Of a stretch of DNA of 64,000 bases, positions 42,773 to 51,878 are shown in pieces (position 1 is the stretch's first letter; each line of letters starts with the position of its first letter). A program made the position numbers and the translations under genes. Below the pieces are notes generated by a model that worked only from the letters and a program-made list of their open reading frames with translations, was not told the origin of the DNA and ran no database searches. Source of the stretch: Nocardia anocheti (GTDB lineage: Bacteria > Actinomycetota > Actinomycetes > Mycobacteriales > Mycobacteriaceae); contig NZ_JAQQFV010000004.1 in the NCBI RefSeq assembly GCF_029675105.1, positions 124,001-188,000 of the forward strand, in the 5' to 3' direction.

Positions 42773-44779
42773 ATGCGCCAGTCCAGGATGAATCCGGCTC
42801 TCCGATCGGTTCGGCCGCGCGCCGCCGGTGTGCTCTGCGCGATGCTCGCCGCGGTGGGTCTGCTGTGCGCGCCGGGGGTGGGCGCGGAGCCGCCGTCGCG
42901 GATGGGGCCGCAGGTGGTCGACAGTGCCGGGGTGCTCAGCGGGGCCGACGAGAGCCGGGTGCTGGATTCGGTCGATCGGCTGTACCGGGATCACCAGGTG
43001 AAGCTGTGGGTGATCTACGTGCGTGATTTCGCCGGGATGGCGCCGCGTGATTGGGCCGCTCGCACGTCGGACCTGTCCGGGTTCAGCGATCGTGATCTGT
43101 TGCTCGCGGTGGCGGTGGAGGATCGCGGCTACTGGCTCGACGGCATGGTGCCCGAGCAGGTCAGCGACGGCGAACTGGACTCGCTGCTGGCGGGCACGAT
43201 GGAACCCGATCTGCGCGACGGGAAATGGGCGCAGGCCGCGGTGGACACCGCCGACGGTCTGGGCTCGGCCATCAGTGGCTCCGGGGTGCCGTGGAAGACG
43301 CTGCTGATCCTGGTGCTGGTGGTCGTCGTGGTGGCCGGTGGTCTGATCCTGTTCTCCCGCAGGCGTCGTCGGGCTCGCGACCGGGCGGAGCTCGACACCG
43401 CGCGCAAGGTGGACCCGGCCGATTCGGCGGCGGTGGCGAAGCTGTCGCTGCCGACGCTGCACGCCCTGTCGCGGGAGCGGCTGGTCGAGATCGATGACGC
43501 CGTGCGTACCAGTACCGAGGAATTGGCGCTGGCCACCAGCGAATTCGGTGAGATGGCGGTGACGCCGTTCCGTACGGCGCTCGACGCGGCCCGCGCGGCG
43601 ACCGCCAAAGCCTTCACCATCCGTCAGCAGCTCGACGACGCCATCCCCGAGACGCCGGAACAGCAGCGCAGCATGCTCGTGGAGTTGATCGCTGTCGCGG
43701 GCACCGCGGATCGCGAACTCGACGCCCAGGTGGCCGATTTCGACGCCATGCGCGATCTGCTCATCGACGCCCCCGCCCGGTTGGACGGGCTCACCCGCGA
43801 CATCGTCGACCTGACCGCGCGCACGCCCGCCTCCGAGGCGGAGTTGTCGCGGCTGACCGCCGCCTACCCGGCCTCGGTGCTGGCGCCGATTCGCGACAAC
43901 GTGCGGATGGCGTCCGAGCGCGTCGCCTTCGCCGAGCAGAACATCGACACCGCCCGCGCCGCGCTGACCCAGCCGGTCGGCGAGCAGGGTGGTGCGGTGG
44001 CGGCGATTCGCGCGGCCGAGGGCGCGATCGGTCAGGCGCGCACGCTGCTCGACGCGGTCGACCAGGCGGCGGCGAATATCCAGCAGGCCCGCGACGGGTT
44101 GCCCGCGGCGCTGGACGAGTTGCGTCGGGACCTCGCGGCCGCCGCGGGACTCACCGAGTTCGGTGGGCCCGAGTTGACCGCCGCGGTGGGCAAGGCCACC
44201 AGCACCGTCGACACGGCGTCGGCGGCGGCCGAGAGCGACCCGCTGGGCGCGTTCCACAGCGCGGTGCAGGCCGACGCGGAGTTGGACCGGGCCATCGCGG
44301 CGGCCTCGGATCGCAAACTGGCGGTGGAGGATCTGCGGCGCAGGCTCGATCGGACCATCACCGACGCGGCGGCGCGCATCGACGCTGCTTCGTCGTTCAT
44401 CACGACCCGACGCGGTGGGGTGGATGCCGAGGCGCGGACCAGGCTCTCGGAGGCGCAGCGCCATCTCGATGAAGCGCGGAGTTCGGCGGCGAGCGCACCG
44501 GATCGGGCGCTGGTGAGCGCACAGCACGCCGCCGATCTCGGTGGGCGCGCGCTCCAGCAGGCACAGGCCAGTGTGCGTGCGTGGGAAACCCGTCAGCCGA
44601 TGTCGGGCGGGGCGCAGACCGGCGCCGTGCTGGGCGGCATCCTGCTTGACGGATTCCTGCGCGGGGCGATGAACAGTGGGTCGCGCGGGCGCGGGTACGG
44701 CGGGGGCGGCGGTTATCGGCCGGGCTCGTACGGCGGTTCGTCGGGATCGCGCCGGGTGAGTCGCGGCGGGCGGTTCTAA
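42773..44779 (+). CDS. TPM-domain membrane protein (Rv2345-like)
   Basis: 668 residues. A signal peptide (about 1-40) is followed by an extracytoplasmic TPM domain (45-170: VVDSAGVLSGADESRVLDS, DLLLAVAVEDRGYWLDG). One membrane helix lies near 180 (LLILVLVVVVVAGGLILF). A long coiled-coil, Ala-rich cytoplasmic domain runs from 200 to 630, and a Gly/Tyr/Arg-rich tail (GYGGGGGYRPGSYGG) ends RGGRF. It corresponds by position to Rv2345 next to dgt. The role is unknown; TPM proteins are linked to membrane-complex quality control. Confidence 0.88.
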   Translation: MRQSRMNPALRSVRPRAAGVLCAMLAAVGLLCAPGVGAEPPSRMGPQVVDSAGVLSGADESRVLDSVDRLYRDHQVKLWVIYVRDFAGMAPRDWAARTSDLSGFSDRDLLLAVAVEDRGYWLDGMVPEQVSDGELDSLLAGTMEPDLRDGKWAQAAVDTADGLGSAISGSGVPWKTLLILVLVVVVVAGGLILFSRRRRRARDRAELDTARKVDPADSAAVAKLSLPTLHALSRERLVEIDDAVRTSTEELALATSEFGEMAVTPFRTALDAARAATAKAFTIRQQLDDAIPETPEQQRSMLVELIAVAGTADRELDAQVADFDAMRDLLIDAPARLDGLTRDIVDLTARTPASEAELSRLTAAYPASVLAPIRDNVRMASERVAFAEQNIDTARAALTQPVGEQGGAVAAIRAAEGAIGQARTLLDAVDQAAANIQQARDGLPAALDELRRDLAAAAGLTEFGGPELTAAVGKATSTVDTASAAAESDPLGAFHSAVQADAELDRAIAAASDRKLAVEDLRRRLDRTITDAAARIDAASSFITTRRGGVDAEARTRLSEAQRHLDEARSSAASAPDRALVSAQHAADLGGRALQQAQASVRAWETRQPMSGGAQTGAVLGGILLDGFLRGAMNSGSRGRGYGGGGGYRPGSYGGSSGSRRVSRGGRF

Positions 44780-44845
44780 GGCACTGGCTCCGGCCGGTCC
44801 GCGATCGGGGGCTCAGGCCGGGCTGATACCGCCTCGGCCCGTAGT

Positions 44846-45150
44846 GGCCTCGCGATCGGTGGCGCATCAGGAGGCGGCTTCGCGATCAGCGGTCTCCGCC
44901 CGAACCGACGGCCTTGCGATCGGCGGAGCGGCTGGCCTCGCTATCGATGGCGCGGCTCAGGCCGAAGCGGCCTCGCGATCGGCGGCGCGGTTCAGGCTGA
45001 GGCGGCATCGCGATCGATGGCACGGCTCAGGCGGTGGCGGCCTCGCGATCGGCGGCGCGGTTCAGGCGGTGGCAGCCTCGCGATCGGCGGCGCGGTTCAG
45101 GCGGTGGCAGCGGCGCGGTTCAGGCGGTGGCGGCCTCGTGATCGGCGGCG
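44846..45150. repeat. Minisatellite between convergent genes
   Basis: Imperfect units of about 30-36 bp built on CCTCGCGATCGGCGGCGCGG / TTCAGGCGGTGGC repeat eight to nine times. Two adjacent copies (45041-45073, 45076-45108) are identical over 33 bp with a 35-bp period; copies decay toward the left. The right end runs into the last codons of the acyltransferase gene. The interval 44780-45119 has no gene. Confidence 0.85.
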
Positions 45151-46385
45151 TCCCAGGTCAATTCGGCGAGGACGGCGGGGAGGAGGTCGGTGGCGCGGGG
45201 GCCGCCGCCGAGGCGGGCGAGGGTCAGGCGGCCGAGGTAGGTGTAGGCGAGGAAGGTGACGGCGGCGGAGGCGCCGGTGGAGGGGCGGGGGTGGGCGGAG
45301 AGGTAGACGATCTCGTAGTCGTCGAGGATCAGGCCGTCGGGGGCGCGGAAGGTGGGGACCGTGCCGGTGTTGGTGAGGGCGATGTGCCCGGCGGTGGAGT
45401 GGACGCGGGTGGGGCCGAAGAAGTCGGGGAAGTGCAGGACCGACTGTTCGATCACGCCGGTGGCCAGGTCGTCGTGCAGGGCGGTGCCGATGCGGCGGGC
45501 CAGGGTGACGACATCGTCGAATTCGGTGGTGCTGAAGGCGGCGAGGCCGGAGACATTGGTGCCCGCGGCCGCGGCGACCGGCGGATCGAGGCGTCGGCGC
45601 AGGTCGACCGGATAGACGCAGCCGACCTGGTCCACACCGTAGACCGCCGCGAAGGCGCGCAGGACCGCCGCGGTGACCAGTCCGTTGACACTCACCGCCC
45701 GCGTGCGCGCCAGCTCGAGCACTCGCGCCGTCTCGGCGGGATCGAGCCGGAGACGGGCGGGCCGCGCCAGCGCGGGCGAGGCGGGCTGCGAGGACTGCAC
45801 CACCCCGACCGCGTCGGCGACGACGAGCGCGCGCGTGACATCCTCGAGCCCCGAACGCGGCCCCCTGGCGATACCGCGCCGGGCCAGCAGTGATTCGACC
45901 GAGTCGGGATACTCACGCGGCCCGGCCGCGATCGACCCGGTCTCCACGTGATCGGTGTAGTACCCCCACAGCCGCGCGAACAGTTCGACGCAATGCCCGG
46001 CGTCGGCGACGCTGTGGTGCACGAACAGCGTGACCCTGGCCCGATCCTCCTCGGCCAGGACCACATCCAGGTATCCGAGTTGCGCGCGCGGACTCAACGA
46101 TTCGGCCGGAATCCGCACCTCGTCCGGATCACCGAAGCTCACCCACGCGCCCACCGGCTCGATGTGCCCCGGCCGCAGCAGGATTCCGTTCTCCTCCGCG
46201 TCCTCGACGATGCGGCACACCAGAATCGGAAACGCGCACTGCAACGCCGCGAAGGCCGCGCCCAACGCCACCGCGTCGAGCACCCCGCGCACCGTCACCG
46301 ACCGCCCGGTGAACGTCGCGTGCCGTACGAATCGCTGCTCCGACGGGTCGAGTACCCGCACCACGTCTTCCGGTTCCCACAGCAC
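45120..46385 (-). CDS. PapA-like acyltransferase (condensation-domain fold)
   Basis: 421 residues from GTG at 46385. It begins like PapA5 (VVRVLDPSEQRF). The catalytic HHxxxD motif of condensation-type acyltransferases is HHSVADAGH near residue 136. A second-half FFGPTRVHS segment and an N-terminal SGLAAFS motif also fit. PapA5-type enzymes move acyl chains from a polyketide or lipid carrier to a hydroxyl, making wax-like envelope lipids. No polyketide synthase is nearby, so the substrate is unknown. The last codons lie in a minisatellite. Confidence 0.75.
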   Translation of the reverse strand: MLWEPEDVVRVLDPSEQRFVRHATFTGRSVTVRGVLDAVALGAAFAALQCAFPILVCRIVEDAEENGILLRPGHIEPVGAWVSFGDPDEVRIPAESLSPRAQLGYLDVVLAEEDRARVTLFVHHSVADAGHCVELFARLWGYYTDHVETGSIAAGPREYPDSVESLLARRGIARGPRSGLEDVTRALVVADAVGVVQSSQPASPALARPARLRLDPAETARVLELARTRAVSVNGLVTAAVLRAFAAVYGVDQVGCVYPVDLRRRLDPPVAAAAGTNVSGLAAFSTTEFDDVVTLARRIGTALHDDLATGVIEQSVLHFPDFFGPTRVHSTAGHIALTNTGTVPTFRAPDGLILDDYEIVYLSAHPRPSTGASAAVTFLAYTYLGRLTLARLGGGPRATDLLPAVLAELTWDAADHEAATA

Positions 46386-46557
46386 AACGGAAAGCGTGAG
46401 GCAACACCCCGGCGAACGCAAACCCGCTCGCCCCTCCTGTGACCAAGCACGCTAACCCGCCCGGGCGCCCCCGAGATCCCGCGCCTCCCCCACACTCCCA
46501 ACCCCGCACATCCCGACCCCGAGGAGGGATCGCCGACGAGGTCGGCGGTTCGCGCCC

Positions 46558-46624
46558 GTCCCGTCGATCAGGCGCCGTGGCGTAGGCGACGAAAGAGCAA
46601 GCCACGGTGCCTGATCGACGGGAC
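46558..46624. terminator. Large 24-bp inverted repeat downstream of glyS
   Basis: 46558-46581 and 46601-46624 pair with one G-T wobble over a 19-nt loop, and CGCGCCC/GGGCGCG flanks extend it. It lies 42 bp after the glyS stop and may end that transcript. Its size also fits a mobile miniature repeat. The region 46386-46665 holds no gene. Confidence 0.6.
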
Positions 46625-46665
46625 CCCAGGGGGCGCGAACTCGAGCGCGCCAGCGCTCCAAAAAC

Positions 46666-48066
46666 TCAGGCGCCGAGGAGGTGGGTGGCCAGGTAGGACT
46701 CCACCTTGTCCAGGGCGATGCGTTCCTGTGCCATCGAGTCGCGTTCGCGGATCGTCACGGCCTGGTCGTCGAGGGTGTCGAAGTCGACCGTGATGCAGAA
46801 CGGGGTGCCGATCTCGTCCTGGCGGCGGTAGCGGCGGCCGATGGCGCCCGCGTCGTCGAAGTCGACGTTCCAGTTGCGGCGCAGCTGGGCGGCGAGGTCC
46901 TTGGCCTTGGGGGTCAGGTCGGCGTTGCGCGAGAGGGGCAGCACCGCGGCCTTGACCGGCGAGAGGCGACGGTCCAGACGCAGCACCGTGCGCACGTCGA
47001 CGCCGCCCTTGGCGTTGGGGGCCTCGTCCTCGGCGTAGGCGTCGACCAGGAAGGCCATCAGCGAACGGGTGAGACCGGCGGCGGGCTCGATGCAGTACGG
47101 GATGAACCGCTCACCGGAGGCCTGATCGAAGAAGCTCAGGTCGGTGCCGGAGTGCTCCGAGTGCGTCTTGAGGTCGTAGTCGGTGCGGTTGGCGATGCCC
47201 TCGAGCTCGCCCCATTCGCTGCCCTGGAAGCGGAAGCGGTACTCGATGTCGGTGGTGCCCGCCGAGTAGTGCGACAGCTTTTCCTTGGGGTGGTCGTAGA
47301 GGCGCAGGTTCTCCGGATCGATGCCGAGGTCGGTGTACCAGGCCAGGCGGGTGTCGATCCAGTACTTGTGCCACTCGGCGTCTTCGCCGGGCTTGACGAA
47401 GAACTCCATCTCCATCTGCTCGAACTCACGCGTGCGGAAGATGAAGTTGCCGGGGGTGATCTCGTTGCGGAAGCTCTTGCCGATCTGGGCGATGCCGAAC
47501 GGCGGCTTCTTGCGCGCGGTGGTCTCGACGTTCTTGTAGTTGACGAAGATGCCCTGCGCGGTCTCGGGACGCAGGTAGTGCAGGCCCTCTTCGTCGTCGA
47601 CCGGGCCGAGGAAGGTCTTGAGCAGACCGGAGAAGTTCTTGGGCTCGGTCCACTTGCCGGGCTGGCCGGTCTCGGGGTCGTTGATGTCGGCCAGGCCGTT
47701 GGCGGGCGGGTGGCCGTGCTTCTCCTCGTAGGCTTCCAGGAGGTGGTCGGCGCGGTAGCGCTTGTGCGTGTGCAGCGACTCGACCAGCGGGTCGGAGAAG
47801 GTCTCGACGTGGCCGGAGGCCTCCCAGACCTGGCGGGGCAGGATCACCGAGGAGTCCAGGCCGACGACGTCGTCGCGGCTGGTCACCATGGTGCGCCACC
47901 ACTGCCGCTTGATGTTCTCCTTGAGTTCGACGCCCAGTGGACCGTAGTCCCACGCCGACTTGGTGCCTCCGTAGATCTCACCGCACGGGTAGACCAGACC
48001 CCGACGCTTGGCGAGGTTGGCAACGGTGTCCACCTTCGACTTGGGTGCCACGCGAGATTTCTCCAT
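46666..48066 (-). CDS. glyS: Glycyl-tRNA synthetase (homodimeric type)
   Basis: 466 residues from ATG at 48066 (a TTG 18 nt upstream is possible). Class II signature pieces are present: [75 protein letters not shown], and [13 protein letters not shown]. An anticodon-binding domain occupies about 365-466. It charges tRNA-Gly. It is divergent from the smtB-zur operon as in M. tuberculosis (Rv2357c). Confidence 0.97.
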   Translation of the reverse strand: MEKSRVAPKSKVDTVANLAKRRGLVYPCGEIYGGTKSAWDYGPLGVELKENIKRQWWRTMVTSRDDVVGLDSSVILPRQVWEASGHVETFSDPLVESLHTHKRYRADHLLEAYEEKHGHPPANGLADINDPETGQPGKWTEPKNFSGLLKTFLGPVDDEEGLHYLRPETAQGIFVNYKNVETTARKKPPFGIAQIGKSFRNEITPGNFIFRTREFEQMEMEFFVKPGEDAEWHKYWIDTRLAWYTDLGIDPENLRLYDHPKEKLSHYSAGTTDIEYRFRFQGSEWGELEGIANRTDYDLKTHSEHSGTDLSFFDQASGERFIPYCIEPAAGLTRSLMAFLVDAYAEDEAPNAKGGVDVRTVLRLDRRLSPVKAAVLPLSRNADLTPKAKDLAAQLRRNWNVDFDDAGAIGRRYRRQDEIGTPFCITVDFDTLDDQAVTIRERDSMAQERIALDKVESYLATHLLGA

Positions 48067-48147
48067 CCCTAGGGAGTCGGACAACTAGTGAGGTCCAGCG
48101 TATCGGCACCGGGCAAGTGGTTTCGCACCGCCCAGCGCGCCACATTC

Positions 48148-48190
48148 GACATGCGCACGTCTGCATGTCAAAATGGTATCGGTTTCCATT
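48148..48190. promoter_or_regulatory. Two candidate metal-regulator operators
   Basis: GACATGC (48148-48154) and GCATGTC (48163-48169) form a 7-bp perfect dyad. AATGG (48172-48176) with CCATT (48186-48190) forms a second in an AT-rich AAAATGGTATCGGTTTCC context resembling SmtB/Zur boxes. Both precede the smtB start at 48204. Autoregulation by SmtB and/or Zur, as in M. tuberculosis, is inferred. Confidence 0.5.
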
Positions 48191-48203
48191 AAGGAGTTGG
48201 TTG

Positions 48204-48554
48204 ATGACCACCGATGCCGCGGCCGCGCACGCGCACACCCCGTACCATTCCGCCGCGCCCGCGGCGGTGCCCGCCCGAGCGATTCTCGAGGACGCGGGCG
48301 AACTGCTCCGAGCGCTCGCCGCGCCGGTGCGCATCGCGATCGTGCTGCAACTGCGCGAGTCGCCGCGCTGTGTGCACGAGCTGGTCGACGCGCTCGGCGT
48401 CACCCAGCCCTTGGTCAGCCAGCACCTGCGCATTCTCAAATCGGCGGGCGTGGTGCACGGGGAGCGTTCGGGTCGCGAGGTGCTCTACGAACTCGTCGAC
48501 GACCATCTTGCGCATATCGTCGTAGACGCCGTCGCCCATGCCGAGGAAGGATGA
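48204..48554 (+). CDS. smtB: ArsR/SmtB-family zinc-responsive repressor
   Basis: 116 residues with AAGGAG before the ATG. The winged helix reads LVDALGVTQPLVSQHLRILKSAG. The C-terminal helix carries the alpha-5 zinc site pattern DDHLAHIVVDAVAHAEE, and the N-terminus is His-rich (AHAHTPYH). In M. tuberculosis (Rv2358) SmtB represses the smtB-zur operon when zinc is low. The next gene begins 4 bp after. Confidence 0.9.
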   Translation: MTTDAAAAHAHTPYHSAAPAAVPARAILEDAGELLRALAAPVRIAIVLQLRESPRCVHELVDALGVTQPLVSQHLRILKSAGVVHGERSGREVLYELVDDHLAHIVVDAVAHAEEG

Positions 48555-48558
48555 ACCG

Positions 48559-49002
48559 TTGACGGACCACAATCCCGGAAAACAGGTCGGGGTGCGCAGC
48601 ACGCGTCAGCGCAGCGCGATCTCGGCCCTGCTCGGCGATATCGACGAATTCCGTTCCGCCCAGGAACTGCACGACGAGCTGCGTAAACGCGGTGAGGGCA
48701 TCGGCCTGACCACCGTCTACCGCACCCTGCAGTCGCTGGCCGACGCGGGCATGGTCGACGTGTTGCGCACCGATACCGGCGAGTCGGTCTATCGGCAGTG
48801 CTCGAGCGGGCATCACCACCACCTGGTGTGCAGGCAGTGCGGGCGCACCGTCGAGGTCGAGGGCCCCACCGTCGAGGCGTGGGCCGAGGCGATCGCGGGC
48901 GAGCACGGCTTCACCGAGGTGAGCCACACCCTGGAGATCTTCGGCACCTGCCGCGACTGCGTGCACGCCAGGAACGCGACGGAAGAAGCCGCTTCCGCGT
49001 GA
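48559..49002 (+). CDS. zur: Zinc uptake regulator (Fur family)
   Basis: 147 residues from TTG at 48559, chosen because GAGGAAGG lies 8 nt upstream; an ATG at 48538 inside smtB lacks one. The DNA-binding half opens GVRSTRQRSAISALL and LTTVYRTLQSLADAGMVD. Zinc sites are the HHHHLVCRQCG cluster and CRDCVH near the C-terminus. It represses zinc uptake and alternative ribosomal protein genes when zinc is plentiful. Confidence 0.93.
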   Translation: MTDHNPGKQVGVRSTRQRSAISALLGDIDEFRSAQELHDELRKRGEGIGLTTVYRTLQSLADAGMVDVLRTDTGESVYRQCSSGHHHHLVCRQCGRTVEVEGPTVEAWAEAIAGEHGFTEVSHTLEIFGTCRDCVHARNATEEAASA

Positions 49003-49121
49003 CACACGTCACATGATGGAACCCTCGATTCGCGCGCCCCGTCCAACCTTCACGAACAGACCGATCCGCACGGTGGGTACCGACGGCCGCAGGCCGGTTC
49101 GGCGCCGAAGGAGGGGAACTC

Positions 49122-49415
49122 GTGAGCGGCACCCTGGGCGTGGAGCCCGATCAGCTGAAAGCCATGGCTAGAACCTGGCGCGCGGAGAGCGGTGAGGTCG
49201 GCGGGCTCGCCTGGGCGGCCATGAGCGAGGCCACCGGAGAGGGCAGCGAGGTGCTGACCGCCGTGTGCGGCCTGGTCGAACCGGCCGGTGCGGCGATGAC
49301 CTCGATCGCGGATCGGTACGCGGCGCTGGCGGATCTGGTGGACCTGTTCTCCGCCGACATCCAGGCCCAGGACGCCGAGATCGCCGCGGCGATCGACACC
49401 CTCCCGGCCCGCTGA
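49122..49415 (+). CDS. EspC-like type VII secretion target protein
   Basis: 97 residues from GTG with GAAGGAGGGG upstream. It is a helical hairpin of the ESX/EspC type (PF10824-like): LGVEPDQLKAMARTWRAES, then AMTSIADRYAALADLVDLFSADIQAQDAEIAAAID. These small proteins are exported by, or chaperone partners for, type VII secretion. It is coupled to the hydrolase gene through TGATG overlap. Confidence 0.78.
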   Translation: MSGTLGVEPDQLKAMARTWRAESGEVGGLAWAAMSEATGEGSEVLTAVCGLVEPAGAAMTSIADRYAALADLVDLFSADIQAQDAEIAAAIDTLPAR

Positions 49416-51256
49416 TGCGCCCGACCCTCCCCCAGCTCGACGGCTGGAACCTCGACGGTCTGCAGCGCGCCGCGACGGCCGCGCGGACCAATGCCGACCT
49501 GCTCTCCGCCTCGGTCGACGACTGCTCACGGGCGGCCTCGGCGGCGGGCGGCTGGCACGGGCGGACCAAGGACGCGGCCACCCGCCGCATCGACGCGGAA
49601 GTCGATCACGGCTACGAGGTGCGCACGGTGCTGCTGCGCATCGCCGACGACGCCTCCGACGCCTGGCAGGGGCTCCGGCACGCCAGGACCTATGTCCTGG
49701 ATCAGCGCGGAGTCGCCCTCGCGCAAGGCTTCCGGGTGGAGCCGGACGGGCGGGTGAGTCATCCGGACCCGGACAGGGAGGGCGATGCCGGGGTCTTCCA
49801 GCTCAATCTGTTCGGCGGGCTCGACGAGATCGAGCGCATCGACGGGCAGTTCGGCGCCCGGCTCCGGGAATCACTGGCCGATCTCGGCGCGCTGCGCGAC
49901 GGGCAACCCGATATCGCCCTGGCCAACGGAACGCTGGCGGACCCCGACGACGTGGCGGTGCGGCTGGCGGCGATGTCGGCCGACGAGCGCGCGACCTTTC
50001 TCGCGGGGCTGAGTCCCGAGGCACAGCGGCAGCTGGTGATCGCCGCGCCCGAGAAACTGGGCAACCTGAACGGGGTCCCGTTCGCGCTGCGGATCGAGGC
50101 CAACGAGATCAATATCCGCAATGCCCTGACCGCCGAGAAGCGCAAGCCCGAGCCCGACGAGGCGCGAGTCCGGCAACTGGAGGCGATGCTCGCGCCGATC
50201 CCGAATCCCGACGGCGCGGGCACGCTCGGCACCACTCCCGCGGCGACCGGGGCGGGCGCGACACCGCGCCTGGATATGGTCGACCGGCAGTTCGTCATGT
50301 TCAGCACCGAGGGCAACGGACGGATGATCGAGATGGTCGGCGCGATGACGTCCGGGGTGCCGGGCGTCGGGGTGTACGTGCCGGGGACCAGCACCAACCT
50401 GAACGGGTCCGGGTCCAATCATGTGGCCGCATGGAATCTCGCCGATCAGACCGGCAGCCCGGTGTTCCTGTACATGGAGGGCGACTTCCCGCAGAGCCTG
50501 ACGAGCCTGTCCGACGGGGCGCCGAGTCCGCGGTTCGCGGCCGAGATGGCGCCCCGGCTGGTCGATTTCGGGCGCGAGGTCGACCGGGAGGTGAGCGCGC
50601 AGGCGCCGGGGTCACCGGTGTCGTATGTGGGCCATTCCTATGGCGGGTCGATCGTCGGCTCGGCCGAACAGCTCGGTCTGCGCGCCGACCGGGTGCTGCA
50701 CGCGTCCTCGGCGGGGACCGGAGTGTTCGACGGTGGCTGGAACAATCCGAATCCGCAGGTCCAGCGGTATTCGATGACGGCGCCGGGTGATCTCATCGGC
50801 GTGGTGCAGTCCTATCCGGACGAGGGACTGCGCCTGCCCGGCCTCGGTGGACTCCCGGGCAATCCGCACGCGGCCGACGTGGGTGGCGACCCCGACGAGG
50901 TGCCGGGTGTCACCCGGCTCGACACCGGCTTCTACGGGCGGGATTTCGACGGACACGAGCGCGGCGAGGTCGTCTTCGGGCCCGACGGGCACGGAAAGTA
51001 TTGGGACGACCCGTCCTCCACGGCCTTCCAGAACATCGTCGGGGTGATCCGGGGCGGTGAGGTCACCGGGTATGTCGAGCGCGGGATCGAGACCGACTGG
51101 ATCGATATCGGGCTCGGTGACAACGGCGACGGCGTCAAGGAGGGCTTCGACGCGGGCAAGGCGGCGACCGCCGGGCAGCTCTTCGGCGTGGACCCGTACG
51201 CGAATCCGCGCATCACCGACAACCCTGGCCTCGGGCCGGAACTCGACGTCGCATGA
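49415..51256 (+). CDS. DUF1023 alpha/beta hydrolase with N-terminal helical secretion-like domain
   Basis: 613 residues from ATG at 49415. Residues 1-110 are helical and WXG100-like (SAAGGWHGRTKDAATRR). The middle is linker-like (200-290). The C-terminal catalytic DUF1023 domain (about 300-530) has nucleophile Ser in YVGHSYGGSIVG and a terminal acidic, Gly-rich part. It is probably an ester or lipid hydrolase exported by the ESX route with the small gene upstream. The lipoprotein gene downstream overlaps by 4 nt and could be its inhibitor. Confidence 0.8.
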   Translation: MRPTLPQLDGWNLDGLQRAATAARTNADLLSASVDDCSRAASAAGGWHGRTKDAATRRIDAEVDHGYEVRTVLLRIADDASDAWQGLRHARTYVLDQRGVALAQGFRVEPDGRVSHPDPDREGDAGVFQLNLFGGLDEIERIDGQFGARLRESLADLGALRDGQPDIALANGTLADPDDVAVRLAAMSADERATFLAGLSPEAQRQLVIAAPEKLGNLNGVPFALRIEANEINIRNALTAEKRKPEPDEARVRQLEAMLAPIPNPDGAGTLGTTPAATGAGATPRLDMVDRQFVMFSTEGNGRMIEMVGAMTSGVPGVGVYVPGTSTNLNGSGSNHVAAWNLADQTGSPVFLYMEGDFPQSLTSLSDGAPSPRFAAEMAPRLVDFGREVDREVSAQAPGSPVSYVGHSYGGSIVGSAEQLGLRADRVLHASSAGTGVFDGGWNNPNPQVQRYSMTAPGDLIGVVQSYPDEGLRLPGLGGLPGNPHAADVGGDPDEVPGVTRLDTGFYGRDFDGHERGEVVFGPDGHGKYWDDPSSTAFQNIVGVIRGGEVTGYVERGIETDWIDIGLGDNGDGVKEGFDAGKAATAGQLFGVDPYANPRITDNPGLGPELDVA

Positions 51257-51750
51257 GGCACGCCGGGTTGATCGTGGTGGTGGCGGCCGGGTTGGCGACG
51301 GCGGCTTGCGGTGGGCTGGTCCCCGAGGGCCCGTCGAATCAGGACATCGCCGACACCACCGGGCTGACCGTGGCGGAGGCGGTGCCGCTCGTCGCCGACA
51401 ACTTCGAGCGCGTCTGGCCCGAGCCGGTCACCGTCGAGGACGGCGCGGTGCGCCTGGGAAACGGCTGCCGGACCGATCGGGATTCCCTCCAGAGCACCGG
51501 GCCGCCGTGGGCGCCGTCCTATGAGCGGGAGATCGCCGATCCCCCAGCGGAATTCGTCGACAGCGCGCTGGCGAAGCTGGCGGGGATGACCGCGCACGGG
51601 TTCGTCCTCGCGGAGAGTCCGATTCCCGGCGACGATCCGGTCAACCGGGTCTACCGCGACTCGCGGGGATTCTCGGTGGCGGCCCTGCGCTACGGCTCGG
51701 CACCGACCCGTTTCGTGCTGCGGTCGTCGGCGCCCTGCGCCGCTGAATAG
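51253..51750 (+). CDS. Lipoprotein coupled to the DUF1023 hydrolase
   Basis: 165 residues, ATG overlapping the hydrolase stop (ATGA). The lipobox ATAAC puts the lipidated Cys at 19. A globular domain follows with LTVAEAVPLVADNFERVWPE and two Cys (NGCRTDRD, SAPCAAE). No family is recognised. Translational coupling suggests stoichiometric production with the hydrolase, as expected of a cell-surface immunity protein or carrier; this is inference. Confidence 0.75.
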   Translation: MRHAGLIVVVAAGLATAACGGLVPEGPSNQDIADTTGLTVAEAVPLVADNFERVWPEPVTVEDGAVRLGNGCRTDRDSLQSTGPPWAPSYEREIADPPAEFVDSALAKLAGMTAHGFVLAESPIPGDDPVNRVYRDSRGFSVAALRYGSAPTRFVLRSSAPCAAE

Positions 51751-51772
51751 GTCCGCGCCGCCGGACAACGGG

Positions 51773-51803
51773 CGATGCGCCGCACGATCTGTGCGGCGCA
51801 TCG
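51773..51803. terminator. Bidirectional hairpin terminator
   Basis: CGATGCGCCGCAC and GTGCGGCGCATCG pair over 13 bp around GATCT between the convergent lipoprotein and membrane-protein genes. Confidence 0.75.
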
Positions 51804-51878
51804 GGTCGGCGCGATGGCGTCGGGGCCGAGTCGTGCTCGGGCTTTCACATCTCCCGGCACGTCGGCGTCAGGGCAGAG

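Noticed and set aside
42023..44527. An 834-codon minus-strand frame running through the TPM gene into the MBL hydrolase
   Set aside because: Only the last 225 codons, from ATG 42700, match a family; the rest is the shadow of the TPM gene.
44846..45150. A CRISPR array
   Set aside because: There are no unique spacers of uniform length. Units are contiguous and decayed, and no cas genes are nearby.
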